This document shows positions 17,014-26,667 of a stretch of DNA of 52,352 nucleotides, in pieces. The DNA lies in assembly GCA_902564265.1 (NCBI GenBank), contig CACFAI010000006.1, positions 1 to 52,352 of the forward strand, read 5' to 3'. This DNA is from an uncultured Pelagibacteraceae bacterium (GTDB taxonomy: Bacteria > Pseudomonadota > Alphaproteobacteria > Pelagibacterales > Pelagibacteraceae). Made by a program: the position numbers and the translations under genes. The stretch's first letter is position 1; each line of letters begins with the position of its first letter. Under the pieces are notes generated by a model, which searched no databases, was not told the origin of the DNA, and saw only the letters and a list, made by a program, of their open reading frames with translations.

Positions 17014-17468
17014 GATTTATAATATCAATAATTGTCGTATCTTTGATTTTAACTAATTGTGGATTTAAACCAATTTATAGCTCTAAAAACAGTAAATTTG
17101 AAATTATAGAAATAATAAACAAAAATGAAAATAAAAATTCATTTGCGATTGAGAAAATCATTTTATCTTTATCAAATAAGGATTCTTCTAATAAACTTAA
17201 ACTAGAGATGGATTATAAACATTCAGTCACTACAATTTTAAAAGACAGTAAAGGTGATCCATCCAAAAAAAAATTATCTATCGTTGTTAACTTGAAGGTA
17301 AAAAATGAAAAAAATAACGTTATAACAAATAAAAGTTTCAATGAAGAATTTAGCTTTAATGTACAAAGCGACAAATTTGGCATGTCTCAATATGAAGACA
17401 ACATCACTAATAACTTAAATAACAAAATTTCTAGTGATATCATTTTTTTACTAGGAACTCTAAAATGA
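17010..17468 (+). CDS. lptE: LPS-assembly lipoprotein LptE
   Basis: The product has 152 residues. The signal ends in the lipobox LTNC, followed by GFKPIYSS, the hallmark start of mature LptE in alphaproteobacteria. It plugs the LptD barrel and helps deliver lipopolysaccharide to the outer leaflet. The gene is locked by ATGA overlaps between leuS and holA, the usual alphaproteobacterial order. Confidence 0.88.
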   Translation: MRFIISIIVVSLILTNCGFKPIYSSKNSKFEIIEIINKNENKNSFAIEKIILSLSNKDSSNKLKLEMDYKHSVTTILKDSKGDPSKKKLSIVVNLKVKNEKNNVITNKSFNEEFSFNVQSDKFGMSQYEDNITNNLNNKISSDIIFLLGTLK

Positions 17469-18451
17469 TAATTAAAACATTTGAGATCGGTAAAAAAAAA
17501 TTTGATAGACAAAATTTTTTTTTAATCTATGGCGAAAATGAAGGTCTTAAAAAAGAAATCATTCAAAATCTTAAAAAAGATTTTAAAGGAAATATAGAAA
17601 ATTACGATGAAACATATATTTTAAATAATAAAGAATTATTTTATGAAAAAATATTCAATCAATCTCTGTTTGAAAGTGAAAAGATTATAATCGTAAGTAG
17701 ATGTTCTGAAAAGCTCTATGAAATGATTCAGGATGTAATAGATAAAAAAATTTCAGATACAAAAATAATATTAAATGCAAATATTTTAGATAAAAAATCA
17801 AAATTAAGAGGACTATTTGAAAAAAACGCAGAATTAATAATTATTCCAACTTATAAAGATACTTCTCTTACTTTAATGGAAATAGCAAAAAAATTTTTTT
17901 ACAATTACAAGATAAGTATTTCTCAAGAAACAATAAATATTTTAGTAAATAGATGTAATGGGGACAGAGGCCATCTAAAATCTGAATTAGATAAAATTCT
18001 TATATACATGGAAGATAAAAAAAGTATTAATCTAAAAGAGATATACAGATTAACAAATCTTGCAGAAAACTTTAGCGTAAATGAACTAGTAGATAATTCT
18101 TTGTCAAAGAATTCTAAAAAAACATCAGAGATGATTAATGAAAGCAACTATCAATTTGAAGATGGAATATTAATTTTGAGAACATTCTTACTAAAAGCAA
18201 AAAGATTACTAAAACTTTACGAAAAAAATGATGGAAATATAAGTTACGAAAATCTTATAAATAATTATTCACCTCCAATTTTTTGGAAAGACAAACCAAT
18301 TGTCAAGAGACAACTTCAAAACTGGTCAAAATCAAAAATGAAAGATTTAATAACAAAAATCAACAAAACAGAAATTTTTTTAAAAAAAAATAGTTCTATT
18401 GGCTTAATGATAATCTATAATTTTATCTACGAGACTTCTGAGAAAAATTAA
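17465..18451 (+). CDS. holA: DNA polymerase III delta subunit
   Basis: The product has 328 residues. FFLIYGENEGLKKEII at the N-terminus, VNRCNGDRGHLKSELDKI in the middle and the C-terminal alpha-helical collar region fit HolA. The delta subunit opens the sliding clamp as part of the clamp loader. Sequence conservation in this family is low, so gene order (leuS-lptE-holA, convergent with parB) adds weight. Its stop shares 4 bases with the parB stop. Confidence 0.9.
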   Translation: MIIKTFEIGKKKFDRQNFFLIYGENEGLKKEIIQNLKKDFKGNIENYDETYILNNKELFYEKIFNQSLFESEKIIIVSRCSEKLYEMIQDVIDKKISDTKIILNANILDKKSKLRGLFEKNAELIIIPTYKDTSLTLMEIAKKFFYNYKISISQETINILVNRCNGDRGHLKSELDKILIYMEDKKSINLKEIYRLTNLAENFSVNELVDNSLSKNSKKTSEMINESNYQFEDGILILRTFLLKAKRLLKLYEKNDGNISYENLINNYSPPIFWKDKPIVKRQLQNWSKSKMKDLITKINKTEIFLKKNSSIGLMIIYNFIYETSEKN

Positions 18452-19293
18452 TAATATTTTTTAACAATATCTATTAGGTGATTTAATTGATTTAAGTCTC
18501 TGTAATCAAAAGTAATGTATCCCTTATTATTTTTCTTGTTTATTATTTTAGTTTGGAGGCCCACTTTTTCCATTATATCACTTTCTAGTTTTCGTATATT
18601 TGGATCCTTCACATTTTTAATCTTTACGCTTGGGGACTTGTAAAGTCTAACTAGGTTTTCTGTTTGTCTCACGGATAAGTTTTTTTTTACAATTTTTTTG
18701 GCAATTTGATCTGAATTAACAAGACCAACCAAAATTTTAGCATGGCCTGGTGTTATCTTGTTTGTTTTGATCAAATCAGTTATATAACTTGAAAGAGTTA
18801 ATAATCTTAGACTATTAGTAATGTGACTTCTGCTTTTTCCAATAAATTTAGCAACTTGTTCTTGATCATAACCGAACTCTTCTATTAATCTTTTATAACC
18901 TTCTGCTTCCTCTATAGAATTTAAATCATGTCTTTGAACATTCTCAACTATCCCAAATTCAAGAGCTTTTTTATCATCAGCATCGACAACTACAACTGGG
19001 ACTTCATGAAGTCCCGCTCTTTGAGCTGCAAGCCATCTTCTCTCTCCTGCTATTATTTCATACTTATTTCCACTTGAAGGTCTTGCAATAATAGGCTGAA
19101 TTATTCCTCTAGACTTTATCGAATTAGTTAACTCCTCCAAGCTATCTTCATCAAATGTTTTTCTTGGTTGATATCTATTTCTAATTAAATCACTAACTGA
19201 AATTTTATTGTTTTTTGAGACTGTTTTTGTATCTCCAATTAAAGAAGATAATCCTCTTCCAAGACCCTTTTTATTTTTGAAAATACTGCTCAT
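18448..19293 (-). CDS. parB: Chromosome partitioning protein ParB
   Basis: The product has 281 residues. The ATG at 19293 is chosen because it overlaps the parA stop (ATGA) and gives MSSIFKNKKGLGRGLSSLIG, the typical ParB N-terminus; a longer frame has no family similarity. The CTP-binding ParB domain has NRYQPRKTF, IIQPIIARP and GERRWLAAQRAG. The helix-turn-helix is in GYDQEQVAKFIGKSRSHITN. It loads on parS and spreads. A parS lies about 1.4 kb upstream in rsmG. Confidence 0.96.
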   Translation of the reverse strand: MSSIFKNKKGLGRGLSSLIGDTKTVSKNNKISVSDLIRNRYQPRKTFDEDSLEELTNSIKSRGIIQPIIARPSSGNKYEIIAGERRWLAAQRAGLHEVPVVVVDADDKKALEFGIVENVQRHDLNSIEEAEGYKRLIEEFGYDQEQVAKFIGKSRSHITNSLRLLTLSSYITDLIKTNKITPGHAKILVGLVNSDQIAKKIVKKNLSVRQTENLVRLYKSPSVKIKNVKDPNIRKLESDIMEKVGLQTKIINKKNNKGYITFDYRDLNQLNHLIDIVKKYY

Positions 19294-20090
19294 GCTGCTG
19301 TTACAAAACTCGCTTCTTGAGCTAAGAACTCCTCTGTGAATTTGATATAAGATTTGCTTCCTGGACATTGTTTATCATATATTAAGACCGGAACCCCATG
19401 TGAAGGTGCTTCTGATAAACGAACATTTCTAGGAACTACAGTTTGATAAACTTTTTCTTTAAAATAACCTCTAGCGTCTGTTTCAACTTGTGCAGATAGT
19501 CTGTTTCTTTTGTCATACATCGTTAACAAAATTCCTCTTACAGATAAATTTGGATTAAGACCAACTTTAATACGATCTATAGTTTTGATGAGCTGAGTTA
19601 TCCCTTCGAGGGCAAAAAATTCTGTCTGCAAAGGCACGACTAATGAGTCTGATGCCACTAAAGCCATCACGGTTAATAAACTCAAAGAAGGCGGACAATC
19701 AATCAAGACGTAGTCGTATGAATTGCTAGAATTGTTTAAATATGCGGTTAATTTAGTCTTTAGAAGATATGCTCTATTTTCGTCATCTGCTGTTTCAACC
19801 TCCAAACCAGATAAATCTACATTTGATGTTACGATATCTAAATTTTGAAAGTTAGTCATCTGAATTGAATTTTGAATCTCTTCTTTTCCATTCAAGACTC
19901 CATAAATTGATTTGCTAGTATCTGTTACATTAGACAAACCTAATCCTGTTGTTGCATTTCCTTGTGGGTCCAAATCTATAACTAGTATTTTTTTTCCATT
20001 TAAACTAAGTCCTGCAGCTAAATTAATTACGGTCGTCGTTTTTCCAACACCGCCCTTTTGATTAATTACCGAAATAATTTTTTCTTTCAT
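19290..20090 (-). CDS. parA: Chromosome partitioning ATPase ParA
   Basis: The product has 266 residues. The deviant Walker A is VINQKGGVGKTTTVINLA, followed by LVIDLDPQGNATTG and DYVLIDCPPSL. With ParB it moves the newly replicated origin region. It lies between rsmG and parB with 4-base overlaps on both sides, as in many bacterial origin regions. Confidence 0.97.
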   Translation of the reverse strand: MKEKIISVINQKGGVGKTTTVINLAAGLSLNGKKILVIDLDPQGNATTGLGLSNVTDTSKSIYGVLNGKEEIQNSIQMTNFQNLDIVTSNVDLSGLEVETADDENRAYLLKTKLTAYLNNSSNSYDYVLIDCPPSLSLLTVMALVASDSLVVPLQTEFFALEGITQLIKTIDRIKVGLNPNLSVRGILLTMYDKRNRLSAQVETDARGYFKEKVYQTVVPRNVRLSEAPSHGVPVLIYDKQCPGSKSYIKFTEEFLAQEASFVTAA

Positions 20091-20725
20091 TTTTTTTTAC
20101 TCACTTTATTTATTTTTATTATGATTGAATCTTTTTCTGTTACGCTTTTTTTTTCGATAAATTCTAAATTCCAATTTTGTATACATTGTTCAATGGAACT
20201 CTTTCCAGTTTTTCCTAAAAACAAAATGATGTCTTTAAAATCATCAAAGTTTCTCGTTACCAAATCTAAAATAACCGGCAAAGGTTTAAATGCTCTTGCT
20301 ACAATCAAATCGGAGTTTAATTTTTTTTGATCAAAGATATTTTGATTTATTACTTCAGCGTTTAGTTCAAATTTATTAATAACTTTTTTTAAAAAATTGC
20401 TTTTTTTAAAACTTTTTTCGTAAAGAAAAAATTTCATCTTCGATTTTTGTTTTTTTTTGATTATAGCTATAACTAAACCAGGTAAACCTGAGCCAGAACC
20501 TAGATCAGTGCATGATAGGTGATTTTCATCAATTAAATCAATAATTTGTGCACAATCAATTATATGTCTTTCTCTGGCTAATTCCTCAGTATGTTGGCTA
20601 ATTAAATTAATTTTTTTGTTCTCATCCAAAATCATTTCTTTAAATTCATCCAATTCAAGAAATGTTTCACGTGAAACATTCAAGGTGTCTAGTTTTGAGT
20701 AATTAATTTTATGCGAATCTATCAA
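20087..20725 (-). CDS. rsmG: 16S rRNA (guanine-527 N7)-methyltransferase
   Basis: The product has 212 residues. [13 protein letters not shown] near the N-terminus, [22 protein letters not shown] and the SAM-binding loop [16 protein letters not shown] identify RsmG (GidB). It methylates G527 of 16S rRNA. The codons for the Val-Ser-Arg-Glu-Thr segment carry a perfect parS site. It overlaps mnmG and parA by 4 bases each. Confidence 0.95.
   Translation of the reverse strand: MIDSHKINYSKLDTLNVSRETFLELDEFKEMILDENKKINLISQHTEELARERHIIDCAQIIDLIDENHLSCTDLGSGSGLPGLVIAIIKKKQKSKMKFFLYEKSFKKSNFLKKVINKFELNAEVINQNIFDQKKLNSDLIVARAFKPLPVILDLVTRNFDDFKDIILFLGKTGKSSIEQCIQNWNLEFIEKKSVTEKDSIIIKINKVSKKK
20663..20678. 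other. parS centromere site
   Basis: TGTTTCACGTGAAACA is a perfect 16-base palindrome identical to the bacterial parS consensus bound by ParB. It lies inside rsmG, encoding part of the NVSRET segment, about 10 kb from the proposed oriC and about 1.4 kb from parB. I noticed no second copy in the window. Confidence 0.93.
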
Positions 20726-22593
20726 GCTATCTTCTTAATAGACTTTCTTTTAAGGTGTGACAACAGAATAAATACTGCCGCTGGGGTTATACCGTCAATT
20801 CTCAGTGCTTGACCCATTGTTTTTGGCCTAATTTGCTTGAATTTTGACTTCACTTCATTTGAAAAACCAGAAAAATTATCATAATTAATGTTATCTGGGA
20901 TTTTAAGATTTTCATCTCTTTTAAAAGCTAATATATCAGCACTTTGCTTCTTTAAATAACCCTTATAATGGGCGTTAGTTTCCAATTGCTCATCTATTTC
21001 CTTTGATATAAAGCTTAATTCAGGCCAAATCTCCCTAATCTTGTCCATAGTCACCCCTTTTTGAGCCAATATGTTGCTAGCAGTCCTTAAAATACCATCT
21101 TTTGCAATTTTTACGCCGAATTTAGATACTTTTGAAGGTGAGATTTTTAATTTATCCATTTTGCTTGAGATATTCCTTAAATTTTTACTTTTGGAATTAA
21201 AAACATCGGCTCTTTCTTCTGATACTAAGCCAATATTTATTCCTATTTCAGTTAATCTTAAATCAGCGTTATCAGATCTTAGAGTTAATCTGTATTCGGC
21301 TCTTGAGGTGAACATCCTGTAAGGCTCAGCAACCCCTTTAGTTACTAAGTCATCTATCATGACACCGATATAAGCTTGAGATCTATCTAAGATTAAAGGT
21401 TCTTTATTTTGAATCGATAACGCTGCATTTGCCCCGGCAATCAATCCTTGTGCTGCCGCTTCTTCATAACCTGTAGTTCCATTTATTTGTCCTGCTAAAT
21501 AAAAATTTTTAATCTTCTTAGTCTCTAGAGTCGAGAAAAGCTCTCTAGGGTCAACATAATCGTATTCTATTGCATATCCAGGCCTTATAATTTTAACATC
21601 CTCTAAACCATTAATATTACGACATATTTTGTACTGTATCTCTTCTGGAAGAGATGTAGAAATACCATTTGGATACACTGTATTGTCGTTAAGGCCTTCA
21701 GGTTCTAAAAAGATCTGATGTCTAGTCTTGTCTTGAAATTTATAAATTTTATCTTCAATAGATGGACAGTATCTGGGACCAACACCCTGAATACTTCCAG
21801 AATACATTGCACTCTTTTTTAAATTTTCAGAAATAATCTCATGAACTTTTTTATTTGTGTAAGTCATACTACATGAGATTTGATTGTTATAAACTTTCCT
21901 AGTTAAGAAAGAGAAAAATGAGATATCTTTATCGGCATCTTGTCGTTCGAGATTATCATAATTAATTGTTGTACCGTCTAACCTCGGAGGAGTTCCGGTC
22001 TTTAGTCTACCTAATTTAAAATCATATTTTCTTAATTGATCCGATAAACCTATCGTCGGTTTTTCATCATACCTACCAGCTGGTGTTCTTTTATCACCTA
22101 TATGTATCAAGCCATTTAAAAATGTGCCCGTTGTCAGAATTACCTTTGAACATTTTATTTCTGTACCATCTACTGCCTTGAGACCCTTTATCTCATTATT
22201 TTCAATTAGAAATTGATTTATTGATATCGAAAATATGCTTAAATTACAGTAGTTTAGCAGTTTTTGCTGCATTTCTTTTTTATAAATAGACCTATCACTT
22301 TGAGTTCGTAGTCCTTGCACTGCTGGTCCTCTGCTTCTATTTAGTAGTCTAAATTGAATGCCAGATTTATCAGCTATGTCTCCCATAACACCATCTAAAG
22401 CATCTATTTCTCTTACTAAATGCCCTTTACCTAGCCCACCGATCGCAGGATTACAAGACATCTCGCCTATAGTATTAACGTCATTCGTAAACAATGCAGT
22501 AGTAACACCCATTCGAGCAGATGCAGCAGCTGCTTCACAACCAGCGTGACCACCACCAATGACAACAACATCAAATGAAAAATTATTTTTCAT
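20722..22593 (-). CDS. mnmG: tRNA uridine-34 5-carboxymethylaminomethyl modification enzyme MnmG
   Basis: The product has 623 residues, full length. The FAD-binding motif [21 protein letters not shown] is at the N-terminus, followed by [23 protein letters not shown] and GLRTQSDR. Later motifs include [23 protein letters not shown] and [16 protein letters not shown]. With MnmE it modifies the wobble uridine of several tRNAs. It is followed by rsmG with a 4-base overlap; 115 bases separate it from mnmE, in which I see nothing notable. Confidence 0.98.
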   Translation of the reverse strand: MKNNFSFDVVVIGGGHAGCEAAAASARMGVTTALFTNDVNTIGEMSCNPAIGGLGKGHLVREIDALDGVMGDIADKSGIQFRLLNRSRGPAVQGLRTQSDRSIYKKEMQQKLLNYCNLSIFSISINQFLIENNEIKGLKAVDGTEIKCSKVILTTGTFLNGLIHIGDKRTPAGRYDEKPTIGLSDQLRKYDFKLGRLKTGTPPRLDGTTINYDNLERQDADKDISFFSFLTRKVYNNQISCSMTYTNKKVHEIISENLKKSAMYSGSIQGVGPRYCPSIEDKIYKFQDKTRHQIFLEPEGLNDNTVYPNGISTSLPEEIQYKICRNINGLEDVKIIRPGYAIEYDYVDPRELFSTLETKKIKNFYLAGQINGTTGYEEAAAQGLIAGANAALSIQNKEPLILDRSQAYIGVMIDDLVTKGVAEPYRMFTSRAEYRLTLRSDNADLRLTEIGINIGLVSEERADVFNSKSKNLRNISSKMDKLKISPSKVSKFGVKIAKDGILRTASNILAQKGVTMDKIREIWPELSFISKEIDEQLETNAHYKGYLKKQSADILAFKRDENLKIPDNINYDNFSGFSNEVKSKFKQIRPKTMGQALRIDGITPAAVFILLSHLKRKSIKKIA

Positions 22594-22708
22594 ACGTAGA
22601 ATTTATAATTGATGAAGAATTTTACAAGTTTTAACAAGAAAACATTAAAAATTGGCTAATACCAACGATTTAGTTAAAAAAGATACTAAAAATCCAGCAA
22701 AATTGTGG

Positions 22709-24040
22709 TTATTTGCCAATACAGAAATCGTTGAAAATACTACCTAATATGACCTCTACATCGACTTTTCCAACAATTTTACCTAAACTGACTTGCGCTA
22801 GTCTAAGATCTTCTGCACCTTTATCAAAATCTGAAGACTCAGTTTTGTCTTTAAAGCTTTGCAAGTTTATTAAGCACTCCTTTAGATTATTTTTATGTCT
22901 CTCTCTAGTTACATAAACATCGTCATTAAACTTCATATCTCTAATTAAATTTTTTTTAATTCGGTCTAATAATTCATCTATGTTTTTTTCTTTGAGAAAA
23001 GATACAGAAATTGGATCATACTTGTTAAGTCTATCCTTCACATCAAATTTATTAAGGTCAGATTTGTTAATAACTAGAATTGTGTTTTTATTAAATAGAT
23101 CATTCAAAAACCCATAAAAATTAACGTTTTTTGGCTCTATAACTACTATTCTAAGGTCTGCTTCTTCTGCTTTTTTGAAAGCAAGTTTAATACCCTCTTT
23201 CTCAATTACATCTTTTGAGTCTCTTATACCTGCAGTGTCAGAAATTATAACTGGGTAACCATAAAAATTTAAACTTGTTTGCAACACATCCCTAGTAGTT
23301 CCTGCAATATCAGATACTATTGCAACATTTCTTTTGCTTAAATAATTCATCAATGTTGATTTACCAGAGTTTGGTGGACCGACAATTGCTATTTTATAAC
23401 CTGTTCTAATTCTCTCTCCAATTTCATAACTGGTTAATATTTTTTGGATTTCACTCTCAATATAAGAAACATCCTTTCTAACATCGTCAAGAACATTAGA
23501 AGGTAAGTCTTCCTCAGGAAAATCAATTTTTGCCTCAATTTTTGACAAAACTTTAATTAAGTTCTCTCTGAGTTCATTAAATTTTAGGAAAGATTTACCT
23601 TTTATAATATTTTGAGCTTGTTCCATTTGAATTTCTGTTTCTGCTGCTATTAAATCCCCTATGGCTTCAGCTTGAAGAAGATTTATTTTCCCATTTAAAA
23701 AAGCAAGCTTTGTAAATTCCCCTGGTTCCGCTAATCTGCATTTTTTTGTACTTAAAAGTGTTTCCTGAAGTTCTTTAACTACTGCTTTGCTCCCATGAAC
23801 ATGTAATTCTGCCATATCCTCGCCTGTATAACTTTTTGGACCAGGGAACCACAAAACTATGCCTTGATCTATTGGTCTATTATTGTTGATATTGTTTAAT
23901 TCTAGAAGAGTTGCCTCCCTAGGCTTTGGCATTGCCTTATTTGTTAATGCTTTAATAAGGAAACTTGTGTCAGGGCCAGAAATTCTAATTATAGCAACTC
24001 CGGAAGCCCCTATTCCTGTGGATAGGGCACAAATTGTCAT
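22709..24040 (-). CDS. mnmE: tRNA modification GTPase MnmE
   Basis: The product has 443 residues. The N-terminal domain begins ICALSTGIGASGVAIIRISGP. The G domain has GPPNSGKSTLMNYLS (P-loop), DIAGTTRDVL, DTAGIRDSKD and NKSD. The C-terminus ends in DFCIGK, with the conserved Cys of the CxGK motif. It is the partner of MnmG. The start region faces the divergent sulfotransferase gene across 49 bases. Confidence 0.97.
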   Translation of the reverse strand: MTICALSTGIGASGVAIIRISGPDTSFLIKALTNKAMPKPREATLLELNNINNNRPIDQGIVLWFPGPKSYTGEDMAELHVHGSKAVVKELQETLLSTKKCRLAEPGEFTKLAFLNGKINLLQAEAIGDLIAAETEIQMEQAQNIIKGKSFLKFNELRENLIKVLSKIEAKIDFPEEDLPSNVLDDVRKDVSYIESEIQKILTSYEIGERIRTGYKIAIVGPPNSGKSTLMNYLSKRNVAIVSDIAGTTRDVLQTSLNFYGYPVIISDTAGIRDSKDVIEKEGIKLAFKKAEEADLRIVVIEPKNVNFYGFLNDLFNKNTILVINKSDLNKFDVKDRLNKYDPISVSFLKEKNIDELLDRIKKNLIRDMKFNDDVYVTRERHKNNLKECLINLQSFKDKTESSDFDKGAEDLRLAQVSLGKIVGKVDVEVILGSIFNDFCIGK

Positions 24041-24089
24041 AAATATATTATATATTGAATTTTATATAAGGATATCATTAAAATATATT

Positions 24090-24923
24090 ATGATTATATG
24101 GTTAGCTTCATATCCAAAAAGTGGAAATACTTGGTTGCGTATGTTTTTAAAAAGTTATTTCCTTAAATCTGACGAAAAATTTACTTTAGATGGTTCCATT
24201 CTAGATAGCTTTAAACCTCAGGGTTTTCCTGAACAAAAAGTATTAGACAATTTGAAAATAGATTATTCTAAATTCGAAGAAATCGCTAAAAATTGGGAGT
24301 CTATGCAAGATTACATAAATTTAAATAAAAGAACAAACTACGTCAAAACTCATAATGCAATGTGCACAGTAGGTGCTCATAAATTTACTTCGTTGAGAAA
24401 TACTAAGGGTGGAATCTATTTGGTGAGGGATCCAAGGGATGTCTTGGTTTCTCTCTCTCATCATATGGGCCTAGACTACGAAGAAACATTTAAACATTTA
24501 TCCTCTCCTTATAATTTTGAATATCCATCTTCAGGTAATAAAAGGTACAAAAAATCTTTAATGGGTACGTGGTCAAATCACTACAATTCTTGGAAAAATT
24601 ACAATTCTTGTAAAATTTTAATTATTAAATATGAAGATATGGTCATGAATGAAATCAATACATTTACGAAAGTTATCAACTACTTAAGTGAAGTGGATAA
24701 AATAAAATTAAATGAAGAAAAATTAAAAAAGGCTCTTAAACAAACTCAGTTCGAAGAATTACAAAAAATGGAGAAAACTGAGGGTTTCAAAGAAAAGGGT
24801 AAAGGGGAGTTTTTTTTTAGAAAAGGAAAGGTTGGTGGCTGGAAAAATGAAGTTTCACCTGAAATTATTAATAAAATAGAAAAACTTTTTAAAAAAGAAA
24901 TGATTGAATTAGGCTATTTATAG
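24090..24923 (+). CDS. Sulfotransferase-domain protein
   Basis: The product has 277 residues. The ATG at 24090 is chosen because MIIWLASYPKSGNTWLRMFL opens directly with the 5'-phosphosulfate loop motif; the longer open frame reads antisense through mnmE. The 3'-phosphate motif is YLVRDPRDVLVSLSHH, and the C-terminal GKVGGWKNEVSPE matches the family's RKGxxGxWK. It should transfer sulfate from PAPS to a hydroxyl or amine group. The acceptor is unknown. It overlaps the OGT-like gene tail-to-tail by 10 bases. Together they interrupt the usual rho-mnmE adjacency, which suggests accessory insertion. Confidence 0.88.
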   Translation: MIIWLASYPKSGNTWLRMFLKSYFLKSDEKFTLDGSILDSFKPQGFPEQKVLDNLKIDYSKFEEIAKNWESMQDYINLNKRTNYVKTHNAMCTVGAHKFTSLRNTKGGIYLVRDPRDVLVSLSHHMGLDYEETFKHLSSPYNFEYPSSGNKRYKKSLMGTWSNHYNSWKNYNSCKILIIKYEDMVMNEINTFTKVINYLSEVDKIKLNEEKLKKALKQTQFEELQKMEKTEGFKEKGKGEFFFRKGKVGGWKNEVSPEIINKIEKLFKKEMIELGYL

Positions 24924-26611
24924 TCAGAACTTTTAATCTTTTGCATATTTTCAAGTGCTTCGCAAAAATTATTGCTAAAATCTTTAGTATTGAATAGAGG
25001 TGTTTCTGTAACTTTATTGAAAAGAATTTTTCTTGTTTTTTCTAATTCATTTATATTATTTGTAAAATAAACGGCCTTTTCTACATAATCATTGTTGTTT
25101 TTGGCAATAAAATTTTCAATATTTGCATTTTTTAAAATACTCTCACCACACCTAGAATTAAAATTATATCCTGCTCTTGTAATTACAGGTACGTTTTTCC
25201 ATAATGCTTCAAATGTCGTGGTTACACCAGTAAAAGGAAAGGTATCGAGACATAAATCTACCCTATCATAGAGGTTAATATGAGATAAGAAATCTTCTCT
25301 TTTTGTTTTATTTAGTATTTCTACAGAATTTATTAAACCCTCCTTTTCAAATTTGTTTTTAATAACCTCCTCGCAAAGTAATAAAGATGATTTTAAAACC
25401 AGTTTAGAATTCTTTACATTTTTTAAAATTTCAATCCAAGTATTTAAAACATCATCGTTTATTTTCATGAAGTTATTAAATGAACCAAATGTAAAATAGT
25501 TATTTTTTTTATAAGGTAATTCATTGTAAACTCTTTTGTATTCAAATCCACAATGAGAGTTCCAAATTTTTGGAAGCTTATAAATTTTTGTAAGATAATC
25601 TTTCTCTTCATCTTGAACAGTATTAGTGTCAGCTAAAACGAAGTCCACCTCTTTAAGACCAGAGGAATTATTAAAACCTAACCAACTTATTTGAAGTGGG
25701 CAAATTCTTGTGTTGAAAATGTCAATTCTATTAAATGCCCATAAGCCAACCAGGTCGATTAATATATCGATGTTTGCCTCTTGAATGGTGTTAACAAGTT
25801 CTTGGTCTGATTTACCACCCAGATCAATCCAATTATCAAAAAGACTTTTATAATTATCAGTAATCTTATCGTGTTGACGGATCTTACAAAGAGAAAGCGC
25901 AATAGATTCATATTTTGTGTTTTTTAAATTTTTAAGAAGATCTATAATAAAGTAATAAGTTGGATGTTGTTTGAAGTCAGGAGAATAAAAACCAACTCGT
26001 ATTTTTTTTTTTTTTAAATCAATTTTGTCTAATTTTTTTGAGTCTAAAACTTTAAATATACTTGAATATTTTTTTTGAAACTCCTCAAAATTCTTTTGTT
26101 TCCAGTTACTTATGTACATTTGCCCTGCAATATACGAAGCACCCAAAACTTTATTTAAACCCTTTGATTTTATGACTTTTTCAACAGCAGAAACTTTTTC
26201 TTTATGCTTTATTTGATATTTATATAATTCAATTCCGTGAGATAAGAACTTATCGTTTTTGGAAAATTTCTTTTCTGCTTCAAGATACATCTTTTCAGAG
26301 TTTAAAATATTATTTAATAACAAAGATTCTCTTCGGCCCATTTCTACACAAAGCGTAATATGACTACATACAGAGTTAAGAGATATTTCACCTAGATTAT
26401 CTTTGTAAAATGCTGTTTCAAAATCATTAAAAGCATTTTGAATATCTCTATCTGTTTTCCCTTTCTGTGATGCCCTACAGATCCCAAGTAAATTATATAA
26501 TTTTGGAGGTCTATTTTTTTCTGTTGTGGATGTTTCAATTTCAAAAATAACTTCTGAATATCTTTTTTCTTGAAAGAGTTTTTTTAGTTTTTGCAAATCA
26601 ACATCTGACAT
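24914..26611 (-). CDS. OGT/SPINDLY-like glycosyltransferase (GT41-type)
   Basis: The product has 565 residues. The first 190 or so are helical and lack clear TPR consensus. The rest shows GT41 motifs: RVGFYSPDFKQHPTYYF with the His at the position of the catalytic-region His, QISWLGFNNSSGLKEVDF, FTFGSFNNFMKINDDVL, and CLDTFPFTGVTTTFEALW with NVPVITRAG. The eukaryotic members add GlcNAc or fucose to proteins; bacterial members modify flagellin, adhesins or unknown acceptors. No flagellar genes are near. It lies between rho and mnmE on their strand. Confidence 0.82.
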   Translation of the reverse strand: MSDVDLQKLKKLFQEKRYSEVIFEIETSTTEKNRPPKLYNLLGICRASQKGKTDRDIQNAFNDFETAFYKDNLGEISLNSVCSHITLCVEMGRRESLLLNNILNSEKMYLEAEKKFSKNDKFLSHGIELYKYQIKHKEKVSAVEKVIKSKGLNKVLGASYIAGQMYISNWKQKNFEEFQKKYSSIFKVLDSKKLDKIDLKKKKIRVGFYSPDFKQHPTYYFIIDLLKNLKNTKYESIALSLCKIRQHDKITDNYKSLFDNWIDLGGKSDQELVNTIQEANIDILIDLVGLWAFNRIDIFNTRICPLQISWLGFNNSSGLKEVDFVLADTNTVQDEEKDYLTKIYKLPKIWNSHCGFEYKRVYNELPYKKNNYFTFGSFNNFMKINDDVLNTWIEILKNVKNSKLVLKSSLLLCEEVIKNKFEKEGLINSVEILNKTKREDFLSHINLYDRVDLCLDTFPFTGVTTTFEALWKNVPVITRAGYNFNSRCGESILKNANIENFIAKNNNDYVEKAVYFTNNINELEKTRKILFNKVTETPLFNTKDFSNNFCEALENMQKIKSSDYK

Positions 26612-26667
26612 AAATAAATATTATCAAATAAGAAATTATTTTAAATGAATTATTAAATTTACTTTTC

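Noticed and set aside
19294-19368. N-terminal extension of ParB
   Set aside because: It reads through the end of parA in another frame; the ATGA-coupled ATG at 19293 gives the conserved N-terminus.
22594-22708. Possible RNA gene or regulatory element between mnmE and mnmG
   Set aside because: No stable stem, tRNA-like arm or riboswitch motif could be seen in these 115 bases.
23883-24089. N-terminal extension of the sulfotransferase frame
   Set aside because: It reads antisense through the mnmE start; the sulfotransferase motif begins right after the ATG at 24090.
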